From: Akkermansia muciniphila
Lineage (GTDB): Bacteria > Verrucomicrobiota > Verrucomicrobiia > Verrucomicrobiales > Akkermansiaceae
Assembly: GCF_040616545.1 (NCBI RefSeq)
Contig: NZ_CP156688.1
Location: 2,790,001-2,854,000, forward strand
Direction of reading: 5' to 3'
Length of the DNA stretch: 64,000 nt
Under the pieces are notes generated by a model. That model saw only the letters and a list, made by a program, of their open reading frames with translations, searched no databases and was not told where the DNA came from. Both the position numbers and the translations under genes were made by a program. Positions 33,901 through 40,284 of this stretch are shown here, piece after piece (the stretch's first letter is position 1; every line of letters begins with the position of its first letter).

Positions 33901-34755
33901 GCCCAGGCTCTCCGCGCCGCGCACCGTGTCGGCAAAACTCCCGTACAAATTGCGCCAGAAAGAAGTGGAATCCGTCTGGTTCTCCTGAACCTTCCGGTCA
34001 ACCGCGGTCATCAGCAGCCTCAATGCCTGCTGGTCCAGCACCTCATTACCATTGACATTCACCGTCAGCAGATTGGCCATGTCCAGAGCGTCGGAACGCC
34101 AGACATCCTCAAACCCGCGCCTCTTGACAAAAGCATACGCCCGCCGCGCCCGCATGATGGAATCGGCAGCCTCCTGCGGTCTCTCGGCATACTTCAACAA
34201 ATCAGCAGGACATGCATCCCAGTCGCCTTCCTTCCCGGCTACGCAATCCACCATCCGGCGGGAAATCTCTTCCTGTTCCTGCTGGACTCTTTTCACCCGT
34301 TCCTTGTAGGCGGCATCCTCCACGCGTGTTCTCTCGGAAAAATCCTGCCACACAGCGCGGTGAGCCTCCCCCATGTCCTTGAACTGTGGGGCCTCTTTAC
34401 CCTGCCGGGCCCAATACAAATACGGGTCGGCGGCCTGGTCCAGACCAAACAGGGAAACACACACATCAAGGCCCAGGCAAGCCTCTTCGTCCGGCGTGGC
34501 TGGGGCCTGGTAGCCTTCCGCCTTCACCAGCTTTCTGGCTCCTTCATCGGCGGCATCCCCCAGGGCCAGCGCGGAAAACACCTTCAGGCGGCTTTCATCG
34601 GGCCTGAACTCCGGAAGTTTTTTGGAACCCGGCGCCTGTCCCCAATCCTGCAAGGAAGGGGAAGCGGTATTCTCCTGCAAATGGTCAAGGGAATCGGGAA
34701 CCAGGTTATAATCCTTCGCCTGCTTCGCCAGAGGAAAAAAATCTGTTTCAAACAT
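24940..34755 (-). CDS. Giant polyvalent ejection protein with several enzyme-like domains
   Basis: Encodes 3,271 residues from ATG 34755 (MFETDFFPLAKQAKDYNL). Residues about 350-560 are hydrophobic and glycine-rich. A ParB-nuclease-like domain (VITGRHRFDLAVRDGVEF) is at about 1110-1320. A candidate nuclease of the phage barnase/EndoU-like group (GLTHILASRG, YSIVSAYPVRQG) is at about 1425-1600. ART-like segments follow near 1750 (YRAIPRDIKEDDFRGGDWVT) and near 1930 (LHASPHSFRKFTTEKM then GWGLYFAE), the second typical of ART-PolyVal. The C-terminal part is long, helical and membrane-like. Five repeats of an ATFS/VSFS motif mark domain edges. Its place after two T7 core-like genes suggests an injected virion protein. 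All domain calls are by eye. Confidence 0.85.
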   Translation of the reverse strand: MFETDFFPLAKQAKDYNLVPDSLDHLQENTASPSLQDWGQAPGSKKLPEFRPDESRLKVFSALALGDAADEGARKLVKAEGYQAPATPDEEACLGLDVCVSLFGLDQAADPYLYWARQGKEAPQFKDMGEAHRAVWQDFSERTRVEDAAYKERVKRVQQEQEEISRRMVDCVAGKEGDWDACPADLLKYAERPQEAADSIMRARRAYAFVKRRGFEDVWRSDALDMANLLTVNVNGNEVLDQQALRLLMTAVDRKVQENQTDSTSFWRNLYGSFADTVRGAESLGVKAVQAVRNIPGMEGVENLYSDTVASALGMKDTFDGQRQLYDRYEQRRGALNTMQDIMHEFGQRMRGTSPDASWYVKAINGAGNITGQSLSYMAPGGWALALAGDMGHAGNAASRNGDSLVDVTINGLRNTVEEKGFGVFSVFGRMGAINKLLTRTGSGALARLAAKVPGRAFFAGTRTGKMLSTPVFAYAEEMGAEPLAGEVFEWTARKLSGMTGMEVKPKDFEVVGPVLQAMGDVEQSGGCALFVAAMAAGHAPRMKQEVAAFVMDAQRAQLAGYTKRHAEEMASFSTMEHKAALAQRYFESDILKDPEGAAERARKAGAEMADREEARLYQMSGALDKVLEKARIGRIRKLEGTDKYEVSLREGAEVNGVRMEEDRTVEMSEEQTDALIQVVLQGAYLNGVRMMQDAVLGNAVVSEAGKMDFIETLDMLSEEAPAEYRKAAAETGGMTVPGFMDVAARAQARIDAIVREEGVSLQEARSRTDAEVMEKVQLGSIADLAASFERRLEQGVRSGEITRKRAEEIRSGTTAASAAHRFTMAADPGSSLLLYAGGHARTANVMEDVQESALVHYMNLTGKDWQDLWEHLQAADAVLGRYGVNLGTYEGPAHDVRDVVESFSGLSLSSSLADIENLPVPQWVKDTAEFALKNLEDSARIMRMGEQWNEFATGDEGKKFMKEHGGLADALHAVGASTESVFRQARMDATQRLDVEMVHADLASRRAPGDSTMTLGELEALEESMAQMDAAEDVEDTAEEEEGTDPVTGITGNPASPAPLVEDAGGALEGVGEDAEHDEEAGAGFRDHAFVRVAPDCVFAQVRVDSLALAPDVEQFKQGDHNERGAVKGRELQGRFREDAQPVSVWRRRDGALHVITGRHRFDLAVRDGVEFIPAYVYQEDEAHDAIWAKMHDIGQNMLDGQASALEVAFFVRNSGMSREEMEAQGYLRPGSANVMGWDIATLAGEEVFTRLKNGVITDNEAWKVCHLSGTEAGQMLALQLREKGKPWDYVAAYVKEADRVAAEKSREGEAFDLFGNDTSWQEDCEKVARFTARGIALIAERLSLLKKSRGISRRKDLAGRMGIRLETDADLNAAIHDLERAKGAWQSHDPALRLHDRALAWDGTSEVNPFEHVPVSGATFSVVAMDSSGSVLAPETFVTREDGSPDWFVIPRRKGQPAMPVRLLVGSDVGEHRGYGLTHILASRGFSFWQDRSPERYISSILANVSELYEVAPGRELLVRGRQPSSWMLLQLDRKDGFYSIVSAYPVRQGKKPLGKKLPLAERQPANANSGTARLGPGSASKAALPSQSAGGGDGFSLPQGARVVNVNEVECRFDDGAIVPATFSINTKALDLEYLEAVEKNDMEKAQRMVNEFAKAKGYVVDDSWKMDHRAPSKSGDTPQERQKNGEVSLLDMADGFGIIPEEMILDSSRNLELGWDNAHMNALYAVRHAMEQRRSLVEKGKNNKVPAIAMYRAIPRDIKEDDFRGGDWVTPSMEYAREHGESSLDGKYRIISHRVSIKNVYWNGDDICEWGYDDGVNYAYRNTKNNRKLLDPVTYDLVEVRDENGKYEGHDLGEWDSEKKKYSRIPYRFNYEERVIPLSKRFNFKNPDVSFSIVSAKEQGLFRDGHFEAANAVITEPGVTFSITALHASPHSFRKFTTEKMGDGEGAQAYGWGLYFAEHQEVNKAYMNQFAQDVATWRFKDLEASNVDDMARGLRDRIKLPPNASRVAMDGALDTVYAVLGDLSDSKGDRKKIDAIKDKLREDIRVNENYTKNYPDTKNLNDADNVVCQFLVDHLDEIEVAAGSPSNYRVELNVDEGSLLGWEYMERDVEELLSSSPVEAVRYAVEYARDVADARGEDVSGKGIYVALVDAFWDGGDDTKQDAKKEASLALLEAGIKGIKYADSLSRGKLQQTYNYVIFDENDIKITEFADESTGGAWKGYTDPEATFSLATEESIWVTLEREARKNRLELLRGQTAKALETWRRVCAANDVKQGDGAEAFGRVMAVVASIYKTLPEGYRFGLYPYMRAAENLATRLEDGQTWLSEELKKETLMDDTSERMDAVIDKLLARTLEQADRYAIDQMRTEMVARIKAVQPTKKASGKFNKGKLSAEDYKHLHGIVAMMNTDQEAKEKRMLELEGVLSSNQSTDEERDAAELELKDWHTFGYLAGMGLEQTRACMRALAQFITTGRTAWSARLDEERRRTKFKAEKIVEGLGQATPQGGRDAEEDAKASTKTKVAKYLKYGLQSYSQMLNGWKKIPALRDLAHAEVTAIAEANVALRNMKHERDREVTALVKRCFGVQRTKDVARVLSDFKKTGDSGVVLNPLVKVERTVRIAEAREWVGLSFEEREERRKAIKKEYNDRGLSDDKASVPEALIPEMRRQLAELDALVKAGDGRARRRKNITAKAEVVRPGRKGETLKVSRAQAMYAILLYEQAEYVETMRNEGIGEAEVARLREFVGAEGLAYGYGLRELMNRQGKLLARVYEEREGVPFPAVENYFRAVFRADHKLDTKASFGEQTNAVAGGAKYGMLIPRRKHNLHLAWNMDCEAVFQAASAEVENYICTADITSRWRGILADKEAAASLKEHMGRHGIDSLRHWLDVIDGAGVMEGGALLAGAQATSRFQSAKAVALLSWNVLTMLKQTSGLMHGMFAGEVGMGSFLLHLGQTMSMTGHMGVMEMMRTEAFRVRTNDAQAELVSQLMGYASDQNYTGAIRFSMAGMRAIEKMDVWSNAVSMAALYNAKWAELEEAGRRTGAPMTEDEMHALCMQSVTRALELVAQPLTQSQKSMLGTSTSQFAKMACFMSSEVLNKVGMIVSHVSSGNWGQALALYGVMSVAEQTVIALWHALLDDEDEWEKNGGWFGAMLGAPVAMIGGVPMLGAAVEFAYKQATGQRIYVGTASGVIDYSAIHRAVKNTWKAVTGDKEMTFADWAELILLDAKAAAYVAGAGAGSRNKAVDSVASWLLSVAGVANLSKPGFKLAE

Positions 34756-34764
34756 GGTAATCAA

Positions 34765-37371
34765 TTAAGCTTTAAGTTGGAAATAATATTCGGAAACCCC
34801 CTTCACCCAGTGGGAATTCAATCCCTTGGGATCGTTGGATGCTCCTGGGGGAGCGTACTTCTTGCCGATGGCGGCAATCGTTGTCAGTCCTTTGCCCAGG
34901 TAATTCCGGGCGAGCTGTCCGGCCATGTACTCAATACCGGCCTCGACCGTTTCAAAAGACCGGGGACCTCCGCCATTCGGACTCACGCCCATGGCATTCT
35001 TCTTATTCCGGAAAGCGGAACTGGTGCCGTTGCCTGTCTCGTGGATGGCAATAGCCATCAGCAAATCAGGGTCCACACCGTACTTCTCCCCGGCCCGCCG
35101 GAAGGCAGATTCGTACTGCAGAAGAGCGGGGGAAAGAACCTGGGCGGCCTTCTGCGGGGAAGAAATAGGCTGGTTCAGTACGCTGCTTGTTCCTTGTTGC
35201 TGCGGGGCATAAAAACTCTCCTGGTCCTCGTGGAGCTGTCTGGCATACGCCGTCGCGTCCTCCGGAGAATTGAACACGCCCAGGTGTTTGCCGGTTTGCT
35301 TGAACTGCTTCACGGCATCGTCCTCGGAAAGAACCTTGCCGTCCTCGGAAACGGTAGGAATCAGGTATTCCTTCCCGTCCATCTCCACGGAAATGGAACG
35401 CACCGTGCTGATGGAGCCGTCGGTATTGCGGACGACGGGACGTGCGCTCAAATCAATATTGCCGGGCTCGATCATGCCGGGCACCTCTTCGGGGGCAAAA
35501 CGGACGGTCGCATTCCCCTTGTCCCCCGCGAGCATGATCAGGCGGTTGCCGTACTCGTCGCCGGAAAGCTCAATCCCCCTGTTGGGGCCTTCATAAAACC
35601 CCACCACGGGAACTTCGTTGTAAGCCTTGGACTGGTCCATGGTGGCTTTCAGACAGGGGCGGCTTCCGTACTTCTGAACAAGCTGCTGGTACATTTCCCT
35701 GGGCACGTAGGCCCCGGCGCGCCTGCCAGCCACAAAGGACATGGGGACGGCCAGGGGGGCGCTGTCTTTCACGACCTCCACTTGCGGCGTGTAGGGAACC
35801 TGCTTCTCCTGATACTCCTTCCACTCCTTATTCTTCCGGTCGATGAAATCCTTCCCGGAATCCGGCGTGCGTTCCCTGGTGTCTCCTACCTGGGCCTCAC
35901 TGTCAAAAGCGCGGGAAATCTCCTTGGACTTCTTCTCAACATTCAGCTTTTCCGGATGCTCGTACTCGTTCAACTCTTTGGCTTTCTTTGCGGCAAATCT
36001 GAAAATCTGCATCCGGTCGTCGTGAATGCTCGCCTCCGGATTCCGTTCACGCCAATACGCCATCTGGACGCGCACATACTCGTCAATCTGGCTCTCTACC
36101 AAATTTCTGGCAGCCTCCTTCTCCTGAATCTTCTTTTGGTCACCTTTCTTGTACGCATCCCGTACGGAAGCGGACCTGTTCGGAATATACGCATCATCCG
36201 GAATATGGCGCAGCACCAGACCGATGTCATTTCTGCGTGCGCCCTTGGCGGCATCCAGCCGGGAAGTCATCTTATCCATCACCACGGCGCGGATATACTC
36301 CTGGTTCCCCTCATAAGCCCCCAGGAGTGCCCACTTCTTGGCGGTGCGCTCGGCAATCTGATTAGCCTCCTCGCGTGATTGAGGAACAGGAAGCTTGTCC
36401 AACTCCGTATTGAACGCACCCCGTATTTCCACCTTGTCCCGTTCCGTGAACCGTCCGCCGTTCTTTTGGGCATTGCGGGCCCATCTCCACATCTGTTCAG
36501 TAGCTCCGTTGGGCAACTGTTTTTTCAGGGCTTCAATATTCTTTTCCTGAATTTTGCGGCGGTCCTCTGCGGAAAGTGGAGCGGGCGTGGCCTCATCAGC
36601 CAGACGTCGGCGCACCTCGCGTTTGGCCCGGTCCAGGTCAATGGGATTCAGGTCATTGTACAGTCCCTTGTTGATAGCCGCAGCCGCACGTATGGGATCG
36701 GCGGCGACGCTGGAAAACAAGGCTGTCTTCAAATTCTCCTGCTGCTTGTCATATCTGATCTTGTTTCCTTTGACGCGCAGTAACTCTGCTTGTATGTGTG
36801 TAAGAGCTCCTTCTTTTTCCGCTTCCAGTAAGGAATCTTCATACCACCCCCAATTTCCTGTTTCCTCAGCCAGTTTGAGGTTGGTGTCTAACTCCTGTTT
36901 TTGCTTCTGTTTTGCTACTTCAAACCCGTTATCCATCAGGTTGCTCAACATCTTGTCCCCTATCAAGGCAGCCTTCATCTGCATCCTCTGCGCACGTTCT
37001 GGAACCATGATGCCGCTTCCTATTCCCTCCAAGGTCTTCCGGTAGGGGGTCAGGAAATCGCGCACGTTCACGTGACTGAAATTCCCCCTCTCGTCAAAAA
37101 ACGCTTCCGGGTCTCCATCCGGGAGCTGCAGCCGCCTCTTGCTCTCACGATTCACCTCGTCCTGCATCATCATCAGAGTCCGCTCCTGCTCCATTTGCTT
37201 CATGGAATCCTCTGTATCTACCATCTCGCGGAACACCCCGCCGATGTTCTGGCCAACCTGGACGACGCCACGGCGCAAGGCATCCCCAGTCACGTCACGA
37301 GGCACCGGGGCGTTCACACTCACCGGAGGTTGCACCCCCGGCCCATTGATCAAGCTTTCATTTCTGTCCAT
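34765..37371 (-). CDS. Virion protein with C-terminal glucosaminidase/transglycosylase domain
   Basis: Encodes 868 residues from ATG 37371 (a TTG at 37377 is possible). Most of the protein is helical and charged, in keeping with a virion core protein. The C-terminal 125 residues carry a peptidoglycan hydrolase domain: GVDPDLLMAIAIHETGNGTS with the catalytic Glu of HETG, then NKKNAMGVSP and a tail YMAGQLARNYLGKG. This matches the glucosaminidase/SLT family used to open the cell wall at DNA entry. In T7 the corresponding activity is part of gp16; here it is separate and placed before the giant protein. Confidence 0.85.
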   Translation of the reverse strand: MDRNESLINGPGVQPPVSVNAPVPRDVTGDALRRGVVQVGQNIGGVFREMVDTEDSMKQMEQERTLMMMQDEVNRESKRRLQLPDGDPEAFFDERGNFSHVNVRDFLTPYRKTLEGIGSGIMVPERAQRMQMKAALIGDKMLSNLMDNGFEVAKQKQKQELDTNLKLAEETGNWGWYEDSLLEAEKEGALTHIQAELLRVKGNKIRYDKQQENLKTALFSSVAADPIRAAAAINKGLYNDLNPIDLDRAKREVRRRLADEATPAPLSAEDRRKIQEKNIEALKKQLPNGATEQMWRWARNAQKNGGRFTERDKVEIRGAFNTELDKLPVPQSREEANQIAERTAKKWALLGAYEGNQEYIRAVVMDKMTSRLDAAKGARRNDIGLVLRHIPDDAYIPNRSASVRDAYKKGDQKKIQEKEAARNLVESQIDEYVRVQMAYWRERNPEASIHDDRMQIFRFAAKKAKELNEYEHPEKLNVEKKSKEISRAFDSEAQVGDTRERTPDSGKDFIDRKNKEWKEYQEKQVPYTPQVEVVKDSAPLAVPMSFVAGRRAGAYVPREMYQQLVQKYGSRPCLKATMDQSKAYNEVPVVGFYEGPNRGIELSGDEYGNRLIMLAGDKGNATVRFAPEEVPGMIEPGNIDLSARPVVRNTDGSISTVRSISVEMDGKEYLIPTVSEDGKVLSEDDAVKQFKQTGKHLGVFNSPEDATAYARQLHEDQESFYAPQQQGTSSVLNQPISSPQKAAQVLSPALLQYESAFRRAGEKYGVDPDLLMAIAIHETGNGTSSAFRNKKNAMGVSPNGGGPRSFETVEAGIEYMAGQLARNYLGKGLTTIAAIGKKYAPPGASNDPKGLNSHWVKGVSEYYFQLKA

Positions 37372-38107
37372 AACCAAGTGCTTTCAAAAAATTCTTCTCC
37401 CATCCCTGGGACGTGAAAGAGGACATGTAGGGGTTGAACGCATTGACCGCAGAACTTCCCCAGCCTAGTCCATCCAAAGCTCCAATGATGGAACTCTCTG
37501 CCAGGTTTTGCTTTTCCTTAGGCTTTACCAAACCAAGCTGAACCTCTATGGAAGCATTGGTTTTGTCTGCTATAGCGTTCGCTGATGCAACCCCATTATA
37601 AGCAGAAATTCCTCCCTTGATGGCGCCCGCTGTGGCACCAAGACCGCTAATCCACATGCCCGTGCGTACTCCCTTGGCCATGCTGCGGTATTGGGCTGCC
37701 TCCGCTTCTGCCGCCCTCATGTACTCGTCTCCCTGCCGGCGCAGGCCGATAGCCTGATTCACCGCATTAAGAGAACCCGTGCTGGACTCATAGGCCATGT
37801 CGGAAATCCGCTTCCCATACAGGTCACTTATCGCGTCAGCAGTTGCCGCACCTGTGCCCTCACTGGTGAACCCGCTGCCTGCCGCCTGGGCCCTGGCGGT
37901 GCCAACCGCCCGACGCTGGTTGCCCCGCATCGTCATCATGTTGGCTCCCTCGGTCAGCGCGTTGGCCCGCGCGGCCTGTTCCACTCCCGTGGCTTGACTG
38001 TAGGCACGGTTCTTGGCTGCTTGGCCGTGGGCCAGCGTCTGCTTCTTCCTGGCATCATACCCGCTGGCTGTAACGTCGGCGGAAAGCATGCTATTGATAA
38101 AACCCAT
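37358..38107 (-). CDS. Internal virion protein, gp14-like
   Basis: Encodes 249 residues from ATG 38107, chosen for its ribosome binding site (AAGGAGACGCTGATATG). Ala-, Gly- and Arg-rich with a central helical region (AHGQAAKNRAYSQATGVEQA, NQRRAVGTARAQAAGSGFTS) and a hydrophobic stretch near residue 165 (MWISGLGATAGAIKGGISAY). This composition and its order before the large core proteins resemble T7 gp14-type ejection proteins that enter the outer membrane. The start of the next gene overlaps its end. Confidence 0.7.
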   Translation of the reverse strand: MGFINSMLSADVTASGYDARKKQTLAHGQAAKNRAYSQATGVEQAARANALTEGANMMTMRGNQRRAVGTARAQAAGSGFTSEGTGAATADAISDLYGKRISDMAYESSTGSLNAVNQAIGLRRQGDEYMRAAEAEAAQYRSMAKGVRTGMWISGLGATAGAIKGGISAYNGVASANAIADKTNASIEVQLGLVKPKEKQNLAESSIIGALDGLGWGSSAVNAFNPYMSSFTSQGWEKNFLKALGYGQK

Positions 38108-38108
38108 A

Positions 38109-38708
38109 TCAGCGTCTCCTTCTAAAAATGTTCTGCCTCGTGATGCGGGTGATGGGGTCGATCGCCTTGCTGCCGTCCTGTTGCCGGTCGGTTGCAATGG
38201 CGGACAGGAAAGCCATCTGGGCCCGTTCTTCCAACGCCTGCTGGAGTCTGGCATTACTCGTCAGCGCCATGCACACCCGGCTGGCCAACAGGTAAATCAC
38301 CGCGTCGCAAAACTCCGGCGCATGGTCCGGCAACGTCCCTCCCAGCGCCACAAGGTCACTCTGGTAATTCACCCGCAACGTCTCCGGGCACTCGTCTTCA
38401 TCCACCAGGATGCCATCAGCTTCCAAGCGGGGCAGGCGCACGTCCACCCCGTCCTCCGTCCTCATGCGGGTAATCTTCAGGCACCCGTCCGGATAAGGAA
38501 ACAAGGCCATACCCGGCGCCACCTGGGCGTCTCTCTTGCGCTTCAGCACCGTTTCACGCGCCGCAAACGTCCAGTTGAAACGGGCGCACGCTATCCGCAG
38601 TACGGGATTGTACCATACATCACACGGGTGCTGTGTGGGGGAGTCCTCTTTATACTCTTGCGTCCCAAGCAGTTGCAGGGCGAGAGTAAACACGGTATGC
38701 CTGTCCAT
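38109..38708 (-). CDS. Tail tubular protein A / adaptor (gp11-like)
   Basis: Encodes 199 residues from ATG 38708 (MDRHTVFTLALQLLGTQEYK); a TTG frame start at 38738 would overlap the regulatory element and is unlikely. The N-terminal region (NPVLRIACARFNWTFAARET) has the pattern of podoviral tail tubular A proteins: a small helical adaptor that joins the portal to the nozzle. The remainder is consistent with that size (about 195-210). It is the first gene of the ejection block and lies 33 bases after the late-block element. Confidence 0.8.
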   Translation of the reverse strand: MDRHTVFTLALQLLGTQEYKEDSPTQHPCDVWYNPVLRIACARFNWTFAARETVLKRKRDAQVAPGMALFPYPDGCLKITRMRTEDGVDVRLPRLEADGILVDEDECPETLRVNYQSDLVALGGTLPDHAPEFCDAVIYLLASRVCMALTSNARLQQALEERAQMAFLSAIATDRQQDGSKAIDPITRITRQNIFRRRR

Positions 38709-38736
38709 GCCTACAGCATGGCAAGGCGGAAGAATC

Positions 38737-38764
38737 AAAGAAAGCGTGACGGTGTCACACAGCC
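38737..38764 (-). promoter_or_regulatory. Late-block element, copy 3
   Basis: Identical over 28 bases to 5427-5454, including the dyad GTGAC-GGT-GTCAC (core 38742-38759). It lies between the integrase stop and the adaptor start, 33 bases upstream of the latter. Occurring ahead of three separate virion blocks with the same spacing, it is most likely a coordinated late control site. Confidence 0.6.
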
Positions 38765-38771
38765 GGGAACC

Positions 38772-39905
38772 TTACAATTCCGGCAGGGATTCAGCAGCAG
38801 AACGTAGTTGGTCCGCGGAGGGGCGGATGTACACGCTATGAACGGCGGATGAATCATGTCCCACCAGCTCCATAGCCAGCCCCTGGGAAACGCCGGAAGC
38901 CTGCAACATGGTGGCGGCCGTGGCCCGGATGCTGTGGAACGATTTGCTGTTCATCCTCCGTCTGCGGCCGCCGGCCGCTCCATGCACCACACCGATGCCG
39001 TGAGTGCGCAGCAATAGCCCGAACTGGGCGGAAGCCCCATCCCCCAGGGCCAGCAGGGGAGCATGAAGCAGTGCGTCCGCCGGTTCCCCGGCTTCCTTCC
39101 AGCGGGCAAGCGCCCACTGGTAAAATCCTTCTCTCATGGGCTGGTCCATCCAGCGCCCCGTCTTGCCCGTGTCAAAGCGCACGACGCGGCGCTCCCAGTC
39201 AAACTGATTCCAGTTGAGGCGCAGAATATCCCCCAGCCTCTGGCCGAAGGTCTCAAATGAGCAGCGCACCGCGGAACTCCACAGGGGCGGGAAATGCTCA
39301 ATCATGTAGCGTATCTCGTCAAGGGTGAACGCTTCCTTGTGCAGTTTCTCGCCCGCGCGATCCGGGGGAATGGAAACGCCGGTGCACGGGTTGCGGTCGA
39401 TCACTTCGGAATCTACGGCATCCGTGAATGCCTGGGAAAGGGCGGCCAAATCCTTGGCCACCGTCTTTTGCCTGACTTCTTCCCGGCGGGCCGCCACAAA
39501 GCCCTTGATGTCCGCCTTGGTGATCAGACGCAGCGGGGCGTCAGCCCGCGTCCCAAGATAAGCGTAAAAATGCTTGTAGGCCGTCCTGGCGTTCCGCGCC
39601 GTATCTTCCGACACCAGCGCCGCCTTGCGCATCACGTAGCCGTCGCACCAGGCGCGCACGGAAACATTATTGTGCGCCTGATATTCTTCCGCCTCCGCGC
39701 AGGCAATCTGCACGCCCCGCTGGTAGGCGAGCCGTTCCGCCAGCTTGGCCGTGATGCGGTCTCCCTCGAACTCGCCGCCATTCACAGGCACCTTGGTAGA
39801 GCGCCGCCGCATCTTGCCGTCCGGTCCCTGGAATGTTACCATCCAGTAAGGGGAAGATTTTTCCTTGTTGATGGACAGACGGCCGCTGTAGAAAGGCTTG
39901 CTCAT
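38772..39905 (-). CDS. int: Tyrosine-family integrase
   Basis: Encodes 377 residues. The catalytic set is visible: Arg in FETFGQRLGDILRLNW (about 225), Lys in RFDTGKTGRW, the H-x-x-R of FHSIRATAATMLQAS (about 325), His in LVGHDSSA and the nucleophile Tyr in VHSVYIRPS (about 359). The N-terminal part is the usual core-binding domain with SAM-like helices. It catalyses site-specific recombination into the adjacent tRNA-Gly gene. Two 20-base direct repeats upstream of its start are arm-site candidates. The gene is on the same strand as the virion genes, so it may also be read by late transcription. Confidence 0.94.
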   Translation of the reverse strand: MSKPFYSGRLSINKEKSSPYWMVTFQGPDGKMRRRSTKVPVNGGEFEGDRITAKLAERLAYQRGVQIACAEAEEYQAHNNVSVRAWCDGYVMRKAALVSEDTARNARTAYKHFYAYLGTRADAPLRLITKADIKGFVAARREEVRQKTVAKDLAALSQAFTDAVDSEVIDRNPCTGVSIPPDRAGEKLHKEAFTLDEIRYMIEHFPPLWSSAVRCSFETFGQRLGDILRLNWNQFDWERRVVRFDTGKTGRWMDQPMREGFYQWALARWKEAGEPADALLHAPLLALGDGASAQFGLLLRTHGIGVVHGAAGGRRRRMNSKSFHSIRATAATMLQASGVSQGLAMELVGHDSSAVHSVYIRPSADQLRSAAESLPEL

Positions 39906-39940
39906 ACCTGTAATATTTCCTGTAAGGGTTTTGTAATATG

Positions 39941-40014
39941 GTTTACGTAAGTTTTCTTACGTGTACTTTATTCATAATCCCTAGCAATATCAAGGTTTGC
40001 GTAGGTTTTCTTAC
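39941..40014. repeat. Direct repeats upstream of integrase, candidate arm-type Int sites
   Basis: GTTTACGTAAGTTTTCTTAC (39941-39960) and a copy differing at two positions (39995-40014, GTTTGCGTAGG...) lie between the integrase start and the tRNA 3' end. Their centres are 54 bases apart, roughly five helical turns. Such paired repeats near attP are the usual form of arm-type integrase binding sites. They also flank the region expected to hold the integrase promoter. Confidence 0.55.
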
Positions 40015-40023
40015 AGAAACTTT

Positions 40024-40098
40024 TGGAGCGGATGATGGGATTCGAACCCACGACATCAACCTTGGCAAGGTTGCGCTCTACCCCTGAGCTACATCCGC
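40024..40098 (-). tRNA. tRNA-Gly(GCC), probable phage attachment site at 3' end
   Basis: On the minus strand a 7-bp acceptor (GCGGATG/CATCCGC), D-arm GCTC...GAGC, anticodon stem CAACC/GGTTG with loop TTGCCAA (anticodon GCC), a short variable loop, T-arm GTGGG/CCCAT with loop TTCGAAT, and an encoded CCA. Seventy-five bases including CCA. The 3' end faces the integrase gene, which is the usual geometry of tRNA-targeting prophages, so the attachment core most likely lies in the T-arm/acceptor part. Confidence 0.95.
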
Positions 40099-40284
40099 TT
40101 GGATGGGTCAGCGGACCGGAACTGGCCGCTGGAGGGTTTATACGCCTGCGCCGGAAAAAAGCAACCTTTATTTTGGGATTTTCCCGTCCCGCGGCCCTTC
40201 CCTTTCTGCCGAACTGTATTAAAGTGTGGCTTATAAATGAAATTCTCTCGTCAGGCGGAGAGACACATTCTATGCTGTGGCGGC

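Larger units (their letters stand above)
1..40023. mobile_element. Prophage, podovirus-type virion genes, left end outside window
   Basis: A continuous run of phage genes occupies the left 40 kb. Recognisable are portal, both terminase subunits, tail adaptor, tail nozzle, fibres, ejection proteins, amidase endolysin, replication and recombination genes, an S24 repressor and a tyrosine integrase. The right boundary is set by the integrase and the 3' end of a tRNA-Gly gene, a common attachment target. The left boundary, the capsid gene and the second attachment site are not in the window. Virion genes are T7-like in kind, but there is no phage RNA polymerase and the early region is lambda-like, so the element is a chimera. 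No frame-broken gene was seen, so it may be intact. Confidence 0.95.

Noticed and set aside
33004..36378. Plus-strand frame of over 1,100 codons opposite the giant ejection protein
   Set aside because: Shadow frame with low-complexity His/Leu/Gly/Arg composition; it crosses the boundary of two well supported minus-strand genes.
1..40023. Diversity-generating retroelement for the fibre genes
   Set aside because: No reverse transcriptase gene and no template/variable repeat pair was seen in the window.
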